Under the pieces are notes generated by a model that saw only the letters and a program-made list of their open reading frames with translations, had not been told where the DNA came from and made no database searches. A stretch of DNA of 64,000 nt, taken from contig CM060958.1 of NCBI GenBank assembly GCA_030765055.1, positions 107,983,627 through 108,047,626 on the forward strand, written 5' to 3'. The translations under genes were made by a program, and so were the position numbers. Shown in pieces: positions 54,010 through 64,000 of this stretch (its first letter is position 1; every line of letters begins with the position of its first letter). This stretch comes from Mantis religiosa (Eukaryota > Arthropoda > Insecta > Mantodea > Mantidae).

Positions 54010-56150
54010 GTAAGTATACTCAGAACAAGCAGAACATGCAGGCTTTGCAGCAGGCAAATCATGCTGTGATAATATATTTGTGATTAGATAAATCACCGAA
54101 AAAATATTGGATAAAGGTAAAGAAGTGCAAATGGTATTCATTGATCTTGAAAAAGCATATGATTCAGTAACTATAAATAGACTATGAGAGGCAATGGGAT
54201 AATTGGGAATACCTAAGTCCTCTATATACTTTATTAAAAGAATGTATGAATGTAAGGCAAATGTTAAGATGTGAAACCGAGTGTCAACAGAACTCCCCAC
54301 AACATATGGACTAAGACAAGGTTGTGGCATGTCACCTACACTGTTTAAAATATTTATAGAGGAGGTGTTGAGAAAGTGGAATAAGTCATATAGGGGAATG
54401 GGACTAAACATCAATGGCCGCTTATTGCACAATTTCCTACTTGCAGATGACCAGATTATAATAAGACAGGACAAATATGATGTAGAATATATGATCAGAA
54501 AATTTATTTGGCTCCGACTCTATTTAATATATACATTTCTGATATTCCTGACTTAACTCCGACTTCTTTAGCTCTTTGCGCTGATGACACAGTACTATAT
54601 TATTCTCAAGTTAATCTCCAGCACGCACAACAAGTAGTACAGATCTCTTTAGATCGCCTAACTCGTTGGTTCAGCAATTGGCGAATCTCTTTGAACCCTC
54701 AGAAAACCGAAGCTAAAATCTTCACTCTTCGCCGATATACTCCGCTTACTCCGTTGTGTCTCTACAGGAACAATGTCCCTTGGCTCCCCACTACAACTCT
54801 TCTTAAATACCTTGGAGTGCTTTTGGACTCTCGACTGACCTGGCGTGCTCATATCGATCGCCTTATATCACTGGCCTTCGAGCGACTTTCGAAACTCTCA
54901 CCTCTGTTGCATCGCCGTTCCAGCCTCGACCTACAGTCTTCATTGTTACTCTACAAATCACTCGTTCGTCCGCTTATTACATATGCCTGCCAAGTGTGGG
55001 AACCGCACACACATGTCATCTGCGTCGTCTTCAGGTCATACAGAATCGCTTCATGCGCATCGCTACCAACACTCCATGGTTCATCCGTAATCAGCAGCTC
55101 CATCACGAACTAGGACTGTTACCTCTTCACGACTACATTCGCAGGATCGCTCGTCGTTTCTTTTCCACGCTGCAAGAAGTTCCAGGAGCTGTGCATTATA
55201 ACATCGGCGTCTGCACGCGCCAGCCCTCACGCTTGAAGAGGAGACTACCACAGGACCTGCTTCTAAGTGATACATCTGATTCGAGTGATGCTAGTGCTTG
55301 ATGTCTGTCTTACATCTTCAATATTGACATAATTTCTCAGAGAGTTCTAACTTAATGTAGTTAGGGGGTGGCCTGTTAGCCTACCCCTGAATGTTATTGT
55401 TATTATTGTACTGTTACCTTCTTTTCACTCTGATCTGTAAAGCACTGTACTGCTGATCGATCAATAAAAAATATATAAATAAAGAAAATTTATAATGCAT
55501 TTGAAGTAGGCGGATTAAAAATAAATTTCATTAAAACAAATTATATGGTAATAGGAGGAAATTCGCAAGATCTAGAAGTAAATGATGCGATAGCTAAATG
55601 TGTCGAACAATTTAAGTACCTAGGATCTATAATAGATAAGAAAACACTTGTGAAAATATATATCAATAGGATAACTTGTGCAAGGAAGGCTATTGGAGGT
55701 TTGAACAGTCTTTTATGGAATAGGAATTTGACTAGAAATACTAAACAACAAGTTTCTAAAACAATAATAGAAAGTATACTTACATATGGGTCCAAAAGTT
55801 GGGCAATAAATGGAAGAATATAGAAAAGAATATTAGCGACAGAAATTGATGGACTTCGAAGAAGTATGACGATATCAAGGTTACAACACGGTCAGAAACA
55901 TCTACATTAGACATGGAATGGACTGTTATAGACAGAATATCCAGTGGAACTCTACAGTGGTATGGACATGTACAACGGATGCCCAAACAAATCCTAAAGT
56001 GGGAAGTACCAGGCAGAAGAAAGCCAGGAAGAGCCAGAAGAACTTGGCACGAGAGAATATATGGTCATATGAAGAAGAGGGGACTAGAAGAAGGACAAAG
56101 GAGGGACAGGAGTAAAGGGTAAACTGCTGCAAAGTGAAAAATCTATAAAT
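54010..56150 (+). pseudogene. LINE (RTE/CR1-like RT) split by a nested LINE
   Basis: Left part: EVQMVFIDLEKAYDSV (RT block A, FxDLxKAYD), STELPTTYGLRQGCGMSPTL followed by FKIFIEEVL (the GxRQGCxLSPxLF block), LLADDQIIIR (ADD catalytic block, first residue Leu-Ala). Right part after the nested element: NAFEVGGLKINFIKTNYMVI, FKYLGSIIDKKT, RITCARKAIGGLNSLLWNRN, IIESILTYGSKSWAING, and a C-terminus LQWYGHVQRMPKQIL and GRRKPGRARRTWHERIYGHM, the 'RWYGHVxRM ... GRPRxTW' ending of many endonuclease-RT LINEs. Several stops and frameshifts exist besides the insertion. Confidence 0.8.
54508..55482 (+). pseudogene. Jockey-like LINE nested in the previous LINE, 11-bp TSD
   Basis: A 5'-truncated copy starting at APTLFNIYISDIPDLTPTSL; then LCADDTVLYYSQV (catalytic ADD block), RWFSNWRISLNPQKTEAKIF, LLKYLGVLLDSRLTWRAHID and LYKSLVRPLITYACQVW. 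A frameshift follows near 55,015, then LRRLQVIQNRFMRIATNTPW, PGAVHYNIGVCTRQPSRLKR and a C-terminus ending near 55,301. The 3' UTR ends TGCTGATCGATCAATAAAAA. Perfect TSD AGAAAATTTAT at 54,497-54,507 and 55,483-55,493. One frameshift apart, the frame is open, so it is younger than its host LINE. Confidence 0.88.
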
Positions 56151-56154
56151 AAAT

Positions 56155-56815
56155 AAAAAATATTAATTGTGCCACGTAATGATGCATGTACTTTTAACAA
56201 GCTTTAACATTTAAAGTCACTTTTGAAGTAACAGTGACCACAGTGACAACATAATGTTCATATTAACATATGTAAATCATTAACATTTGGAAAGTGCACA
56301 GCATCTATGTAAATCCAACAGTAGGTTTGCATTTTCAAAGAACGAAAATAAAAAATAAATGTTGAGATAGACATAATCGTGACTAATACGCAGCGGATGT
56401 ATTTTGAAGCAACGCAGAGTGCTCAGGGAAAATAGTGCAATAATTGCTAATTACAAACGATCGAGAAGAGGAAAATTGTAGTTATTAGAAAACTAACTCT
56501 GGAAGCTATGGTATGTCATTAAATTCTTGATAATATTGCCCAGAGGATGTTTTCAGAAAATCGATGGAAACTTTAAACACTATTCTCAGAATCCGATGCG
56601 CTCGAAAGCTACCTGAACAGTCGGCGACATACAGTAGACTATCTGATGAAATTTACGTTACAAATTTCATGAGCAGGTGAGTACTTCAAAACTTTAATTT
56701 CCTGATGGATAATGCAGCGATATGGGAGATATTTTGGAGATGAAAATCTTTTACTATTTAGTTCAAATATGAAGACACTCATTTATTCCTAAATGACAGA
56801 AACCATACCATTAGG
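56155..56815. other. Unassigned sequence
   Basis: No recognised domain or repeat. Confidence 0.4.
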
Positions 56816-56889
56816 ATATACGAGGATGGTCTGAAATGTTTCCGACCTAATAAAGGTACAAGATATTCCTGCAGATTTATTTTTCAACA

Positions 56890-58165
56890 TAGTCCCATTG
56901 TAACTCTACACACTTCTCCCAGGGATGCTGCCATCACTGTAATCCATCCAAATAGTACTCGGCGTTTTTCTCTGCGAAATAATTGTCTACGAAAATGATT
57001 GCCTCTTCATTTGACGAAAATCTCTGTCCTCTGAGCGCAATTTTCAGATGAGGGAACAAAAAGGAGTTACTTGGGGCTAGATCTGGTCAGAAAGGCGGAT
57101 GGTTAAGCAGATCAAACCATAATTCGCGAATTTTCGCCATTGCAACCGCTGAGGTTTTTTTTTAATTTAAGTCCTAGAACGTTAAGTCATATCGGACGAT
57201 GAATGGAATGGGTGAAATGATGCTCAAATGAGCCCAGGGTCTCTAGAGCGTGGAGTTACCCGACAATCGTCTTTTCAGGATAAGGGAAAACCCTGGAAAA
57301 GACCTTATCCAGGTAACTCACCCTGACCAAGATTCGAACTCGGGACCTCTTAAACGTGAGGCACATACTCTACCACCACGCTACCGAGGCGGGCCGCTGT
57401 GGTGTGAGACGGTGCGTTGTCATGATTAAACAGGATTTTCTTTTTCTGCAAATATGGCCGTTTTTCCGCAAGTTCTGTCTTCAGCTTGTCAAGTAATGAT
57501 GTGTAGCATGCTCCTGTAATTGTTTTTCTTTTTGAGGATAATCGATTAAAATAACTCCATGATTTTCTCCCCCCCCCCCACCAAAAAAACAGTTTTTGCT
57601 TTTTTGGAGCCAGTTCCCCCTTTGCAGTCCACTGCTTGGACTGTATTTTTGTTTCGAGCGTATAATGGTGTATCCAAGTTTCATCTACAGTAATTAATCG
57701 GCACCAAAAGTTGGATATATTGCGCCTAAACTGCGCCAACACAGCGTTGGAAATGCTTATTCGAACACGTTTGTGGTCTAACGTGAGCAAACACGGCACC
57801 TAACGCGCGGACAGCTTTCTCATGTCTAAATGTTGATTTAATATGTGACAAACACGTTCTTTTGACATGTTCATAGCCTCTGCTATCAGTCTCACATTAA
57901 TTCGGCGGTCGTCAAGCACCATTTGGTGTACTTTGGGGATATTTTTGTCGGTAGTTGCAGTTGTGGACGTTCCGAACGTTCAGCGTCTTGCAAGCTCTTA
58001 GAACCACGTTTAAATTCAGTCGCCTAAAATTTCACTTTGGTAAGTAATGGTGCAGAGTCCCCATACACAGAATCCAACTCATCTCAGAGTTGCGTAGGCG
58101 TATTGCATTTTAAGAACAAATATTTAATGACAGCTCGATAATCAATTTTGTCTATTTTCATAAAA
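56890..58165 (-). pseudogene. mariner transposase remnant (element F)
   Basis: The minus strand starts MKIDKIDYRAVIKYLFLKCN near 58,160. The 149-codon frame (57,350-57,799) has RISISNAVLAQFRRNISNFW, ITVDETWIHHYTLETKIQSK (first Asp and the Glu kept), KTITGACYTSLLDKLKTELA and ILFNHDNAPSHTTA (second Asp kept), then the SINE. Beyond it the third block reads PPF-stop-PDLAPSNSFLFP, where the usual Asp of 'PSDFF' is Asn. C and G homopolymers near 57,570-57,580 break the frame. Confidence 0.83.
57156..57393 (-). mobile_element. SINE family I inserted in mariner F, 10-bp TSD
   Basis: The minus strand reads CCCGCCTCGGTAGCGTGGTG, GAGTTCGAATCTTGG, body GGATAAGGTCTTTTCCAGGG and tail CATTCATCGTCCGATATGAC with a poly-A end. 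TSD CCGCTGAGGT (57,146-57,155) and CCGCTGTGGT (57,394-57,403), one mismatch. Confidence 0.9.
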
Positions 58166-58331
58166 ACTCATCAACTCACTCAAACAACTGTTACATAACA
58201 ACTGAGCTTCGAAAATGGCTGAAACTTTGGTGAGTAGCTGTCAACAGATGAGCAACGAAATTCACTAGGTTTTATTTACGAGTGCTGTCATCTTCATGTT
58301 GAGGTCGGAAACTTTTCAGACTAACCTCGTA

Positions 58332-59450
58332 AACTTCACCTCAACCGGTAAGTCATAAAATACCATTCTAACAACATCTGTACGAAATCGTATACAAACC
58401 CTGACGTTTAATAGTGCATACTCGTTTCCTTCGATGTGGTACAAATAACATTGTTCAAAGAGCGAATATTTTGGGATTTTAGACACTTTGTCTCCAATTC
58501 CAAGGAATGGTCTGACGGGGTGGGTACCGGTGAATCTCCTTTCACACCACTGCTGCTTGAAGGAATAAAAATACGATTAGGTACGTAACTTTCTGTTTAA
58601 AGGAATTAAAGAAATGGTTTGGTTCTGTTTGATTAGAGAAATAATGCATACAGGATCCGTACAGAAACATACTTCACTGGGAAGGTGTTCAGCAGGAAAC
58701 GGTGTCCTGAAATTTCGTAAATATCGGGAATAAAAGTTTGCTTTGAAGGCCGCCGGAAATGTTTATCATGGACTAACCTACATAACTTTTATTCTCACTC
58801 TTTCTGGAGGCATTAGTGTTTTATATAGCTCTTAATAGAATTAAGATTTCGAATGTTTGAATTTATTGCATGCGATCCTTTAATTGTTTCTCCTTTGTAG
58901 TTATAGTAGCTAGGGCAAGTACTGCATTCCATCATAAAATTATTTATCCGGATTTTGTCAAAAAAAAAGGTAATTTGAAAAAGAAAAAAAAACAAACATT
59001 TTAAAAAGTGTGCCTTTGTGAATGAACCTTAAATATGCAATAGGAAGAATTTTAAGAAAGATTTTCACACTAACTACCTCTTGCATGGAACATTTGTCAC
59101 GGTATTTTAAAGTTTTATTTTCTCAAAAATGGCTTCAACAATGTTTATTAAAACACACTGTCAATAAATTATTTTTATGACAAGTGAAGTGTATGTATTG
59201 AATTTTCTGGGGATGCCCTCTGAAGTCCTGTTTATTCTGGCTTCTGCATAACTAGTTAAGGGTAAGCGATAAACAAATATGAGGTAGACACCAAATATTT
59301 AGATGTCGTTAAAGTAAACATTGTCTATTTTTATAAAAACACCTTGTTATTATTTTCTCAAATATTTCGATTTCTTTAACTATTGGGCCTGCAGAGAGAA
59401 CGGAATGTCTGAAGCATTACATAGCTACCGGCTATCAAAAAGTTTTGAAA
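58332..59450. other. Unassigned sequence
   Basis: AT-rich; no recognised domain or repeat. Confidence 0.4.
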
Positions 59451-59455
59451 GCGTT

Positions 59456-59760
59456 AGCTTATTGTGACTGTGTGGGTTCGTAAAATTAAAAGTCAAGTTG
59501 TATAAATACAAAATGCTCTTTATTTCCGTAGAAAGACGCTTTTGTACAGCCCGGAGCAGCAGAATGACGTATACCAACACAGTCTCTCGTGGCTTGAACA
59601 CACGTAAATAAATTAAAGAATTCACTTTTAAATCACTACACATTTATCAGTTCTCAACTCGCAATGTCCACACAAACACTGCACGAAAACTGACCATTGA
59701 CTACTCTCTACCAGCTCTCACTGCCGAACTGGAACTCCATGAGCCATGAGCGAGTACAAG
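59456..59760 (-). mobile_element. LTR-like fragment, minus strand
   Basis: On the minus strand the 3' end reads GGAAATAAAGAGCATTTTG, then GACTTTTAATTTTACGAACC and CACACAGTCACAATAAGC, the terminal layout of the LTR-like copies at 3.8 and 21-23 kb. The 5' part is not recognisable. Confidence 0.55.
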
Positions 59761-60144
59761 TCGTCCGGGTGCTCCCGGGAGGTGGGCAGAACGTCACGGT
59801 ACCTATCCGCTACGCGGATTTACCCGTGCGGTCTTATAGATTGTGTAGTTTACGCAAGCTTGTGTGTCGGTATATTAATGATGGAGGTGGATGGCCTCTG
59901 CTAGTGCTTCTGGTTCCAGGATGAGCCTTCAGAGATTAGGGTCCAGCGCCCGAAGCCGCTTCAATAGCAACTGCCTGCTTGCAGGGTCCGTCCAGTGGGT
60001 CGGGGCCAGTAGCGAGAGGCCAGATGGAAAAAGGAAACTGGGTGAGTCTGGTCGCGAGGGATCGGGCTCAGCTGGTGGTGGTCACCCGACCAGCTGCGTG
60101 CAGCCCCGACACGACCAGGTCTGGCGGAGTTAGGAGGTGAAGGG

Positions 60145-60446
60145 ATGAGAGGCTGAACTCACCACCCAAGGGCATCCTTTGGGAGGCGATAGCTCTGTCT
60201 CCTTCTGGGTGCACGGTGGTCGTATTGACCCAGAGTATTGACCAATTGACGTGTGATTTTAGCATACAATGTGCGAGTACGTTCACGCACAACTTCCTCA
60301 ACGTAAGGTATGCCGGAATGACTGGTACTCAGCCGTCCGTAGTGATATTTATATCCGGACCGCTGTTTCCATAATGTGAGTGGCCTTAGGGCAGCTTTAT
60401 GGGACGTGGCAAACATCCCATAAAGTTGCCCTAAGGCCACTCGCAC
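60145..60446 (-). pseudogene. Jockey-like LINE ORF2 C-terminus (minus)
   Basis: The minus-strand frame has GIPYVEEVVRERTRTLYAKI, RQLVNTLGQYDHRAPRR and QSYRLPKDALGW. The order 'xIPxIxELVRExTxxLYxK ... LGxYD... RLPKDAL' is the C-terminal end of Jockey-group ORF2 proteins. It ends in a hairpin shared with the following plus-strand LINE. Confidence 0.6.
60378..60442. repeat. 27-bp inverted repeat (hairpin) at a LINE-LINE junction
   Basis: Arms GAGTGGCCTTAGGGCAGCTT.. (60,378-60,404) and its complement (60,416-60,442) differ at one base and enclose an 11-nt loop. It lies where the minus-strand LINE meets the plus-strand LINE. Confidence 0.9.
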
Positions 60447-60449
60447 TAT

Positions 60450-60985
60450 TTCAGGAAAATATCCAGTAGACCGATCACGTAAAATATGTCGGAGTTATAC
60501 TCGACAAGAATCTTACATTTGCATAACATGTGAACAGCGTCAAGCGAAAAGCCAACTACCAGCTTCACCGGCTATACCCACTGCTAAATAGAAACACTGA
60601 AATTAGCAACAAATTAGGTCTAACACTTTATAAATCACTGATACGACCAATCATTACATACGCAACCGCTGTCTGGGGCCACTGCGCAAAGTCACACACA
60701 AAGAGCTCCAAGTACTTCAAAACAAAATACTAAGGATAATCACCAAAGTACCACGGACCGCACCAGTAGATATACTCCACAACAATCTCAACATGCATAC
60801 CATAGAACAATTTATTAAACGGCTAGCTTTTAACATGTACAAAAGGTGCGAGAATCACTTTAATCCCCTCATTTCGCACCTGGGACAATATGACGCAAAA
60901 ATAGGCAAACAAAAAGGCCCCTGTCGCTGTTTAACAGGACCATCCCGATCAGTAAACACACTGATAATGAAGACGTGAATGACTA
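60450..60985 (+). pseudogene. Jockey-like LINE RT C-terminal fragment (plus)
   Basis: Blocks: HVKYVGVILDKNLTFA then stop, VNSVKRKANYQLHRLYPLLN, LTLYKSLIRPIITYATAVWG, then a frameshift, HTIEQFIKRLAFNMYKRCEN and HFNPLISHLGQYD. These are the RT thumb and C-terminal blocks of Jockey-type LINEs. The sequence to about 61,440 is probably its 3' UTR (ends AGATTAGACTACTAATA). Not the same LINE as the minus-strand neighbour. Confidence 0.75.
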
Positions 60986-61439
60986 TCTCACCTGACTTAT
61001 GCAACCAGCGAATTAGCAAACAACACGCCATTAAGACACACCACTGCCCTTCTGCGGCCCTTCAAGTCCTTGTGCTATCCAGCCAAGGCGGACCCGGGGG
61101 TACAGCCCCCCTCCCCCCGCAAGTGGCACAGACTCGCACCTGCATCAGCAAAGGCAGGCCGCCCGGCATGTACGCACTGATGACGACAATTTGCACACCA
61201 ACGGACACGAGTGACAGACGCAGCCGTAAGGCTAAGAAGCATATATTAATTCCATAAACCAATAGTTATAATACACTAAATACATCAATTAAGCTTGACG
61301 TTACCTCTAGATGCTATACAGATAGTGATGACGCTGCCAGGCTGATTTATTTGTCACCTGCATGTTATGTACAGTTGCATAGATACAACTTGACCCACCC
61401 CTACACCGGGACAAAGAAACTTAGATTAGACTACTAATA

Positions 61440-61847
61440 ACGTAAGCGCTATGCGCAGAACTGATTACAACCTGAACGCACGGCACATCGCCTAAGACCA
61501 CCAATTATGAAAAGGTGGGCGTCAGGGTCCTGTGATCATGACGCATCCCTCTCCAATACCCCATAGCGGTTCGCCGCATAGAACTAACCGACTACTTTAA
61601 TCTGGGTGCTTTATGCGGGACCAGCAAAACATCGCCAGGGCTGCTGCCCTAGGTAATGAAGGGTTTTTAGTAGGTGTGCACCGATGCGGGGACTCCGATG
61701 TCACGAGCCCCATGTAAATTCCACTTTTTTCCTTTGACGTTTAAAAGCAAAAATCGAAGGCTGCCAAAGTTTCTCGAAAGCTACCGAACTAGCATGATCT
61801 TTCGTGATGTAGGGAGAACACCATGAAACTGCCTTTTTCTCCCTCTG
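61440..61847. other. Unassigned sequence
   Basis: No recognised element. Confidence 0.4.
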
Positions 61848-61849
61848 TT

Positions 61850-61937
<88 letters not shown>

Positions 61938-61983
61938 GACGTGGCCTGGGCCCTATCTCTCTCTTTCACTCCCCACTTCATCT

Positions 61984-62055
<72 letters not shown>
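61848..62055. repeat. Two (CT)n microsatellite blocks
   Basis: CT tracts at about 61,852-61,934 and 61,985-62,055, separated by 50 bp of unique sequence. The Ser/Leu and Arg/Glu frames across them are shadows. Confidence 0.95.
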
Positions 62056-62057
<2 letters not shown>

Positions 62058-62059
62058 CG

Positions 62060-62620
62060 CTCGCCTACAATGCCTCTACAATGTCTTCTAGTACCTATAC
62101 GAAATGTTTAATGAACGTTGCCTGTAGGTATAACAAGAACTGAAACAATAAACCTGCTTGAATGTGGTGAGTAGGAAAAGTAATATGAGTGCTGTACGTG
62201 TTTTTAGATTCATTATCATAATTTAAATATGACTTATTGCTTAGTTAATTATGGCAGTGTTTGTGAGCAGGTGGAGTCACTTGAAAAAGAATAAGATCTA
62301 CATTGGCTACAGAAATAGCGATACTTTGAATCAGAAATTAGCGGAGAGATAGAAGTATATCTGTCACCTGAATGACGCAGTGGAAAGTTACCTTTATGTA
62401 GTGCAAATAGAAACATAGGCAATGAATATCAAAGTATAAGCTGGATATAAAAATGTCGTGTTCTCCTCGTGCATTGAACTCACTCAAAATGTTAAAGGGT
62501 AGACGTACCTCTCCAAAGACCAGTCACATTTTGTCACTGCCACGTGTATCACATTCAAGAAACTAATTACAGTGGTTAAGAATACGTTTTCCTTTTCAAT
62601 AATACATCAGGGACGGATGC
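62060..62620. other. Unassigned sequence
   Basis: No recognised element. Confidence 0.4.
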
Positions 62621-62624
62621 ACTG

Positions 62625-62836
62625 CTTCGGTAGCATAGATGGTAGCGTGTAGAACCTCACGTTGAAAAGGTCTGGAGTTCGAATATCGGCCAGGGTAAGT
62701 TATGTGGATAAGGTTTTTCCTTATCCTAAAAGATGAATGTCAGGTAATTCTAAGCTTTATGAACCCTGGGCTCATTTGAGTATCATTTCACCCATTTTAT
62801 TCATGGTCCGATATGACATTAGAGGACGGAAGCTTA
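62625..62836 (+). mobile_element. SINE family I, decayed copy
   Basis: Head CTTCGGTAGCATAGATGGTA, B-box GAGTTCGAATATCGG, body GGATAAGGTTTTTCCTTATC and tail TATTCATGGTCCGATATGAC, running into a purine microsatellite. Confidence 0.85.
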
Positions 62837-63250
62837 AAAAAAGGAAAGAAAGAAAGAAAGAAAGAAGGGAGGAAGGAGGGAGGGATGGAGAGAGGAAGGG
62901 AGGAAGGGAGGAAGGAAGGAAGGAGGGAGGCAGGGAGGAAGAAAGGAAGGGAGGAAGGGAGAGAGGGAGGGAGGAAGGAAGGGACGAAGGGAGGGAGGAA
63001 GGAAGGGAGGAAGGGAGAAAGGGAAGAAGAGAGAATGGGAGAAAGGGAGAAAAAGTGAAAGAAAGGGAGATAAAGCGAAAGAAAGGGAGAAAAGGCGAAA
63101 GAAACAGAGAAAGAGAGAAAAAGCGAAAGAAAGAGAGGAAGAGAGAAAAAGCGAAAGAAAGAGAAAGAGAGAAAAAGCGAAAGAATGAAAGAAAAAACGC
63201 GAAGGAAAGAGATAAAGAAGGAAAGAAAGACACATAGACAGACAGACAGA
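62836..63250. repeat. Purine (GAAA/GGAA/GGGA) microsatellite
   Basis: About 400 bp of almost pure purine on the plus strand, grading from GAAA to GGAA/GGGA and back to GAAA with GACA at the end. It starts at the poly-A end of a SINE. The long Lys/Arg/Glu and Ser/Phe/Leu frames across it are artefacts. Confidence 0.95.
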
Positions 63251-63790
63251 GAGACAGACCCAGAACTTGAATTCTTTGACTGTTCCAGCTTCTTCAGAGT
63301 CTTCCTCCAATCATATTTCATTACCTCTTCCATATGTAAGTGATTTTTATTGGGGAGGTCTCAGTCCGAACATCGGCGACCACATTCTGACCTGTGGCTT
63401 ACACCATGAATTTCTTTCATTTTCTGCACCCATCATTTTCCTCGCTGTCATATTCTGTCTCAGGTTGAAGGGAATACGATGGCATTCGGTGGGTTGCGCC
63501 AGGGCGGTGGATGTGTACTCTGTAAAGATTTTCTGCCTAGGTAAATGTGAGCCCCATGAGGTGGGAATTGCTGGGGATTATGGGTTTGTGAAAGGGCTTG
63601 GAGGCATCGAATGCCTTTGTACTGGAAACATGAATAACCGTCCACGTACGGTCGTCGTAGTATCTGATAGCCTTTCAGACCTATTCCCTCACCTCTCCTT
63701 CCCAAATGTCACCATAGAAACAAAAGACTGGGTCCACTTGTGATACTTTGCCCCAGTTGCATGGTTTGTCCATTTACTTCTGGAGTTCCT
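63251..63790. other. Unassigned; 158-codon open frame without known domain
   Basis: A plus-strand frame at 63,267-63,743 begins at an ATG just after the purine tract and has no motif I recognise; a 60% shorter minus-strand frame overlaps it. It may be chance. I do not assign a function. Confidence 0.25.
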
Positions 63791-63792
63791 CG

Positions 63793-64000
63793 TCGGTCTC
63801 GGTGGCACAGTTGGTTAGACGCTGGCCTACTGAAGCAAGATCGTGGGTTCAAACCTGATTCAAGCCAATGGGCTTTAAGTGTATTTAAAATCGACAGCCT
63901 TATGTTAACAGATTTATGAGTATGTGAAAGATCTTCTGCGGGACGAAATTCCAGCACACCGGTGTCGGTGATGAAAACATGCCAGCTGACAGCGTCGTTA
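63793..64000 (+). mobile_element. tRNA-derived SINE (family VI), cut by window end
   Basis: Head TCTCGGTGGCACAGTTGGTT (A-box) and B-box GGGTTCAAACC, with the body continuing to the window edge. No other copy in the window. Confidence 0.65.

Larger units (their letters stand above)
56821..58329 (-). mobile_element. mariner element F, carrying a SINE
   Basis: TA (56,819-56,820) then CGAGGATGGTCTGAAATGTT; the right end in reverse reads CGAGGTTAGTCTGAAAAGTT, then TA (58,330-58,331). 1509 bp; about 1.26 kb without the SINE and its duplicated target. Same family as C and D. Confidence 0.9.

Noticed and set aside
61781..62143. Ser/Leu and Arg/Glu open frames
   Set aside because: They are translations of CT microsatellites.
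62737..63333. Long Lys/Arg/Glu-rich and Ser/Phe/Leu-rich open frames
   Set aside because: They are translations of a purine microsatellite in several frames.
63267..63743. 158-codon plus-strand frame as a host gene
   Set aside because: No domain recognised, begins at the edge of a microsatellite, overlapping frames on the other strand; kept only as unassigned.

Overview
This window looks like gene-poor nuclear DNA from an insect with a large, repeat-rich genome. A polyneopteran such as a cockroach is plausible, but the sequence does not prove it. I found no convincing intact host gene, no rRNA, no functional tRNA and no bacterial or CRISPR features. The basis for 'insect' is many mariner, piggyBac, hAT and pogo-like remnants, R1/Jockey-type LINEs, Penelope-like elements, several tRNA-derived SINE families, and a short mitochondrial ND5 piece whose translation has an arthropod ND5 motif.

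Layout. 0-5 kb: a dispersed repeat (S), a hAT C-terminus, tRNA-derived SINEs, a solo LTR, and a ~500 bp repeat (R) with perfect target-site duplications (TSDs). 5.19-8.74 kb: an internally deleted piggyBac-like element with TTAA ends, carrying at least three later insertions. 9.4-20.2 kb: four mariner-type elements, an IS630/Tc1-like C-terminus and a Penelope-type terminal segment. 21-24 kb: three LTRs in mixed orientation around a transposase N-terminus. 24-33 kb: SINEs, a LINE RT scrap, a pogo-like deletion derivative, R copy 2 and a deleted mariner. 34-42 kb: hammerhead-like Penelope termini, a nearly intact mariner and two Penelope-like bodies. 42.4-43.3 kb: a Jockey-like LINE. 43.66-46.75 kb: a nearly homogeneous 315-bp tandem array of a tRNA-derived SINE, fused to a mariner fragment and flanked by a perfect 14-bp direct repeat. 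47-48.8 kb: a mariner containing R copy 3 and a 77-bp ND5 numt. 50-61 kb: a fold-back SINE, five LINE fragments (one nested in another), two mariners and an LTR fragment. 62-64 kb: CT and purine microsatellites and SINEs.

The genes do not form a pathway; the logic is stratigraphic. Nested TSDs allow insertions to be ordered. SINE family I sits inside piggyBac, mariner and Penelope-like elements and is therefore younger than each host copy. R copy 3 and the numt are younger than their mariner. The most notable signals are the SINE array with its flanking direct repeat, the recurrent 5'-inversion structure of the same SINE family, the R repeat, the numt inside a mariner, and recurring hammerhead-like motifs near Penelope-type sequence. 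All coding remnants are called by eye from motifs; subfamily names are tentative.
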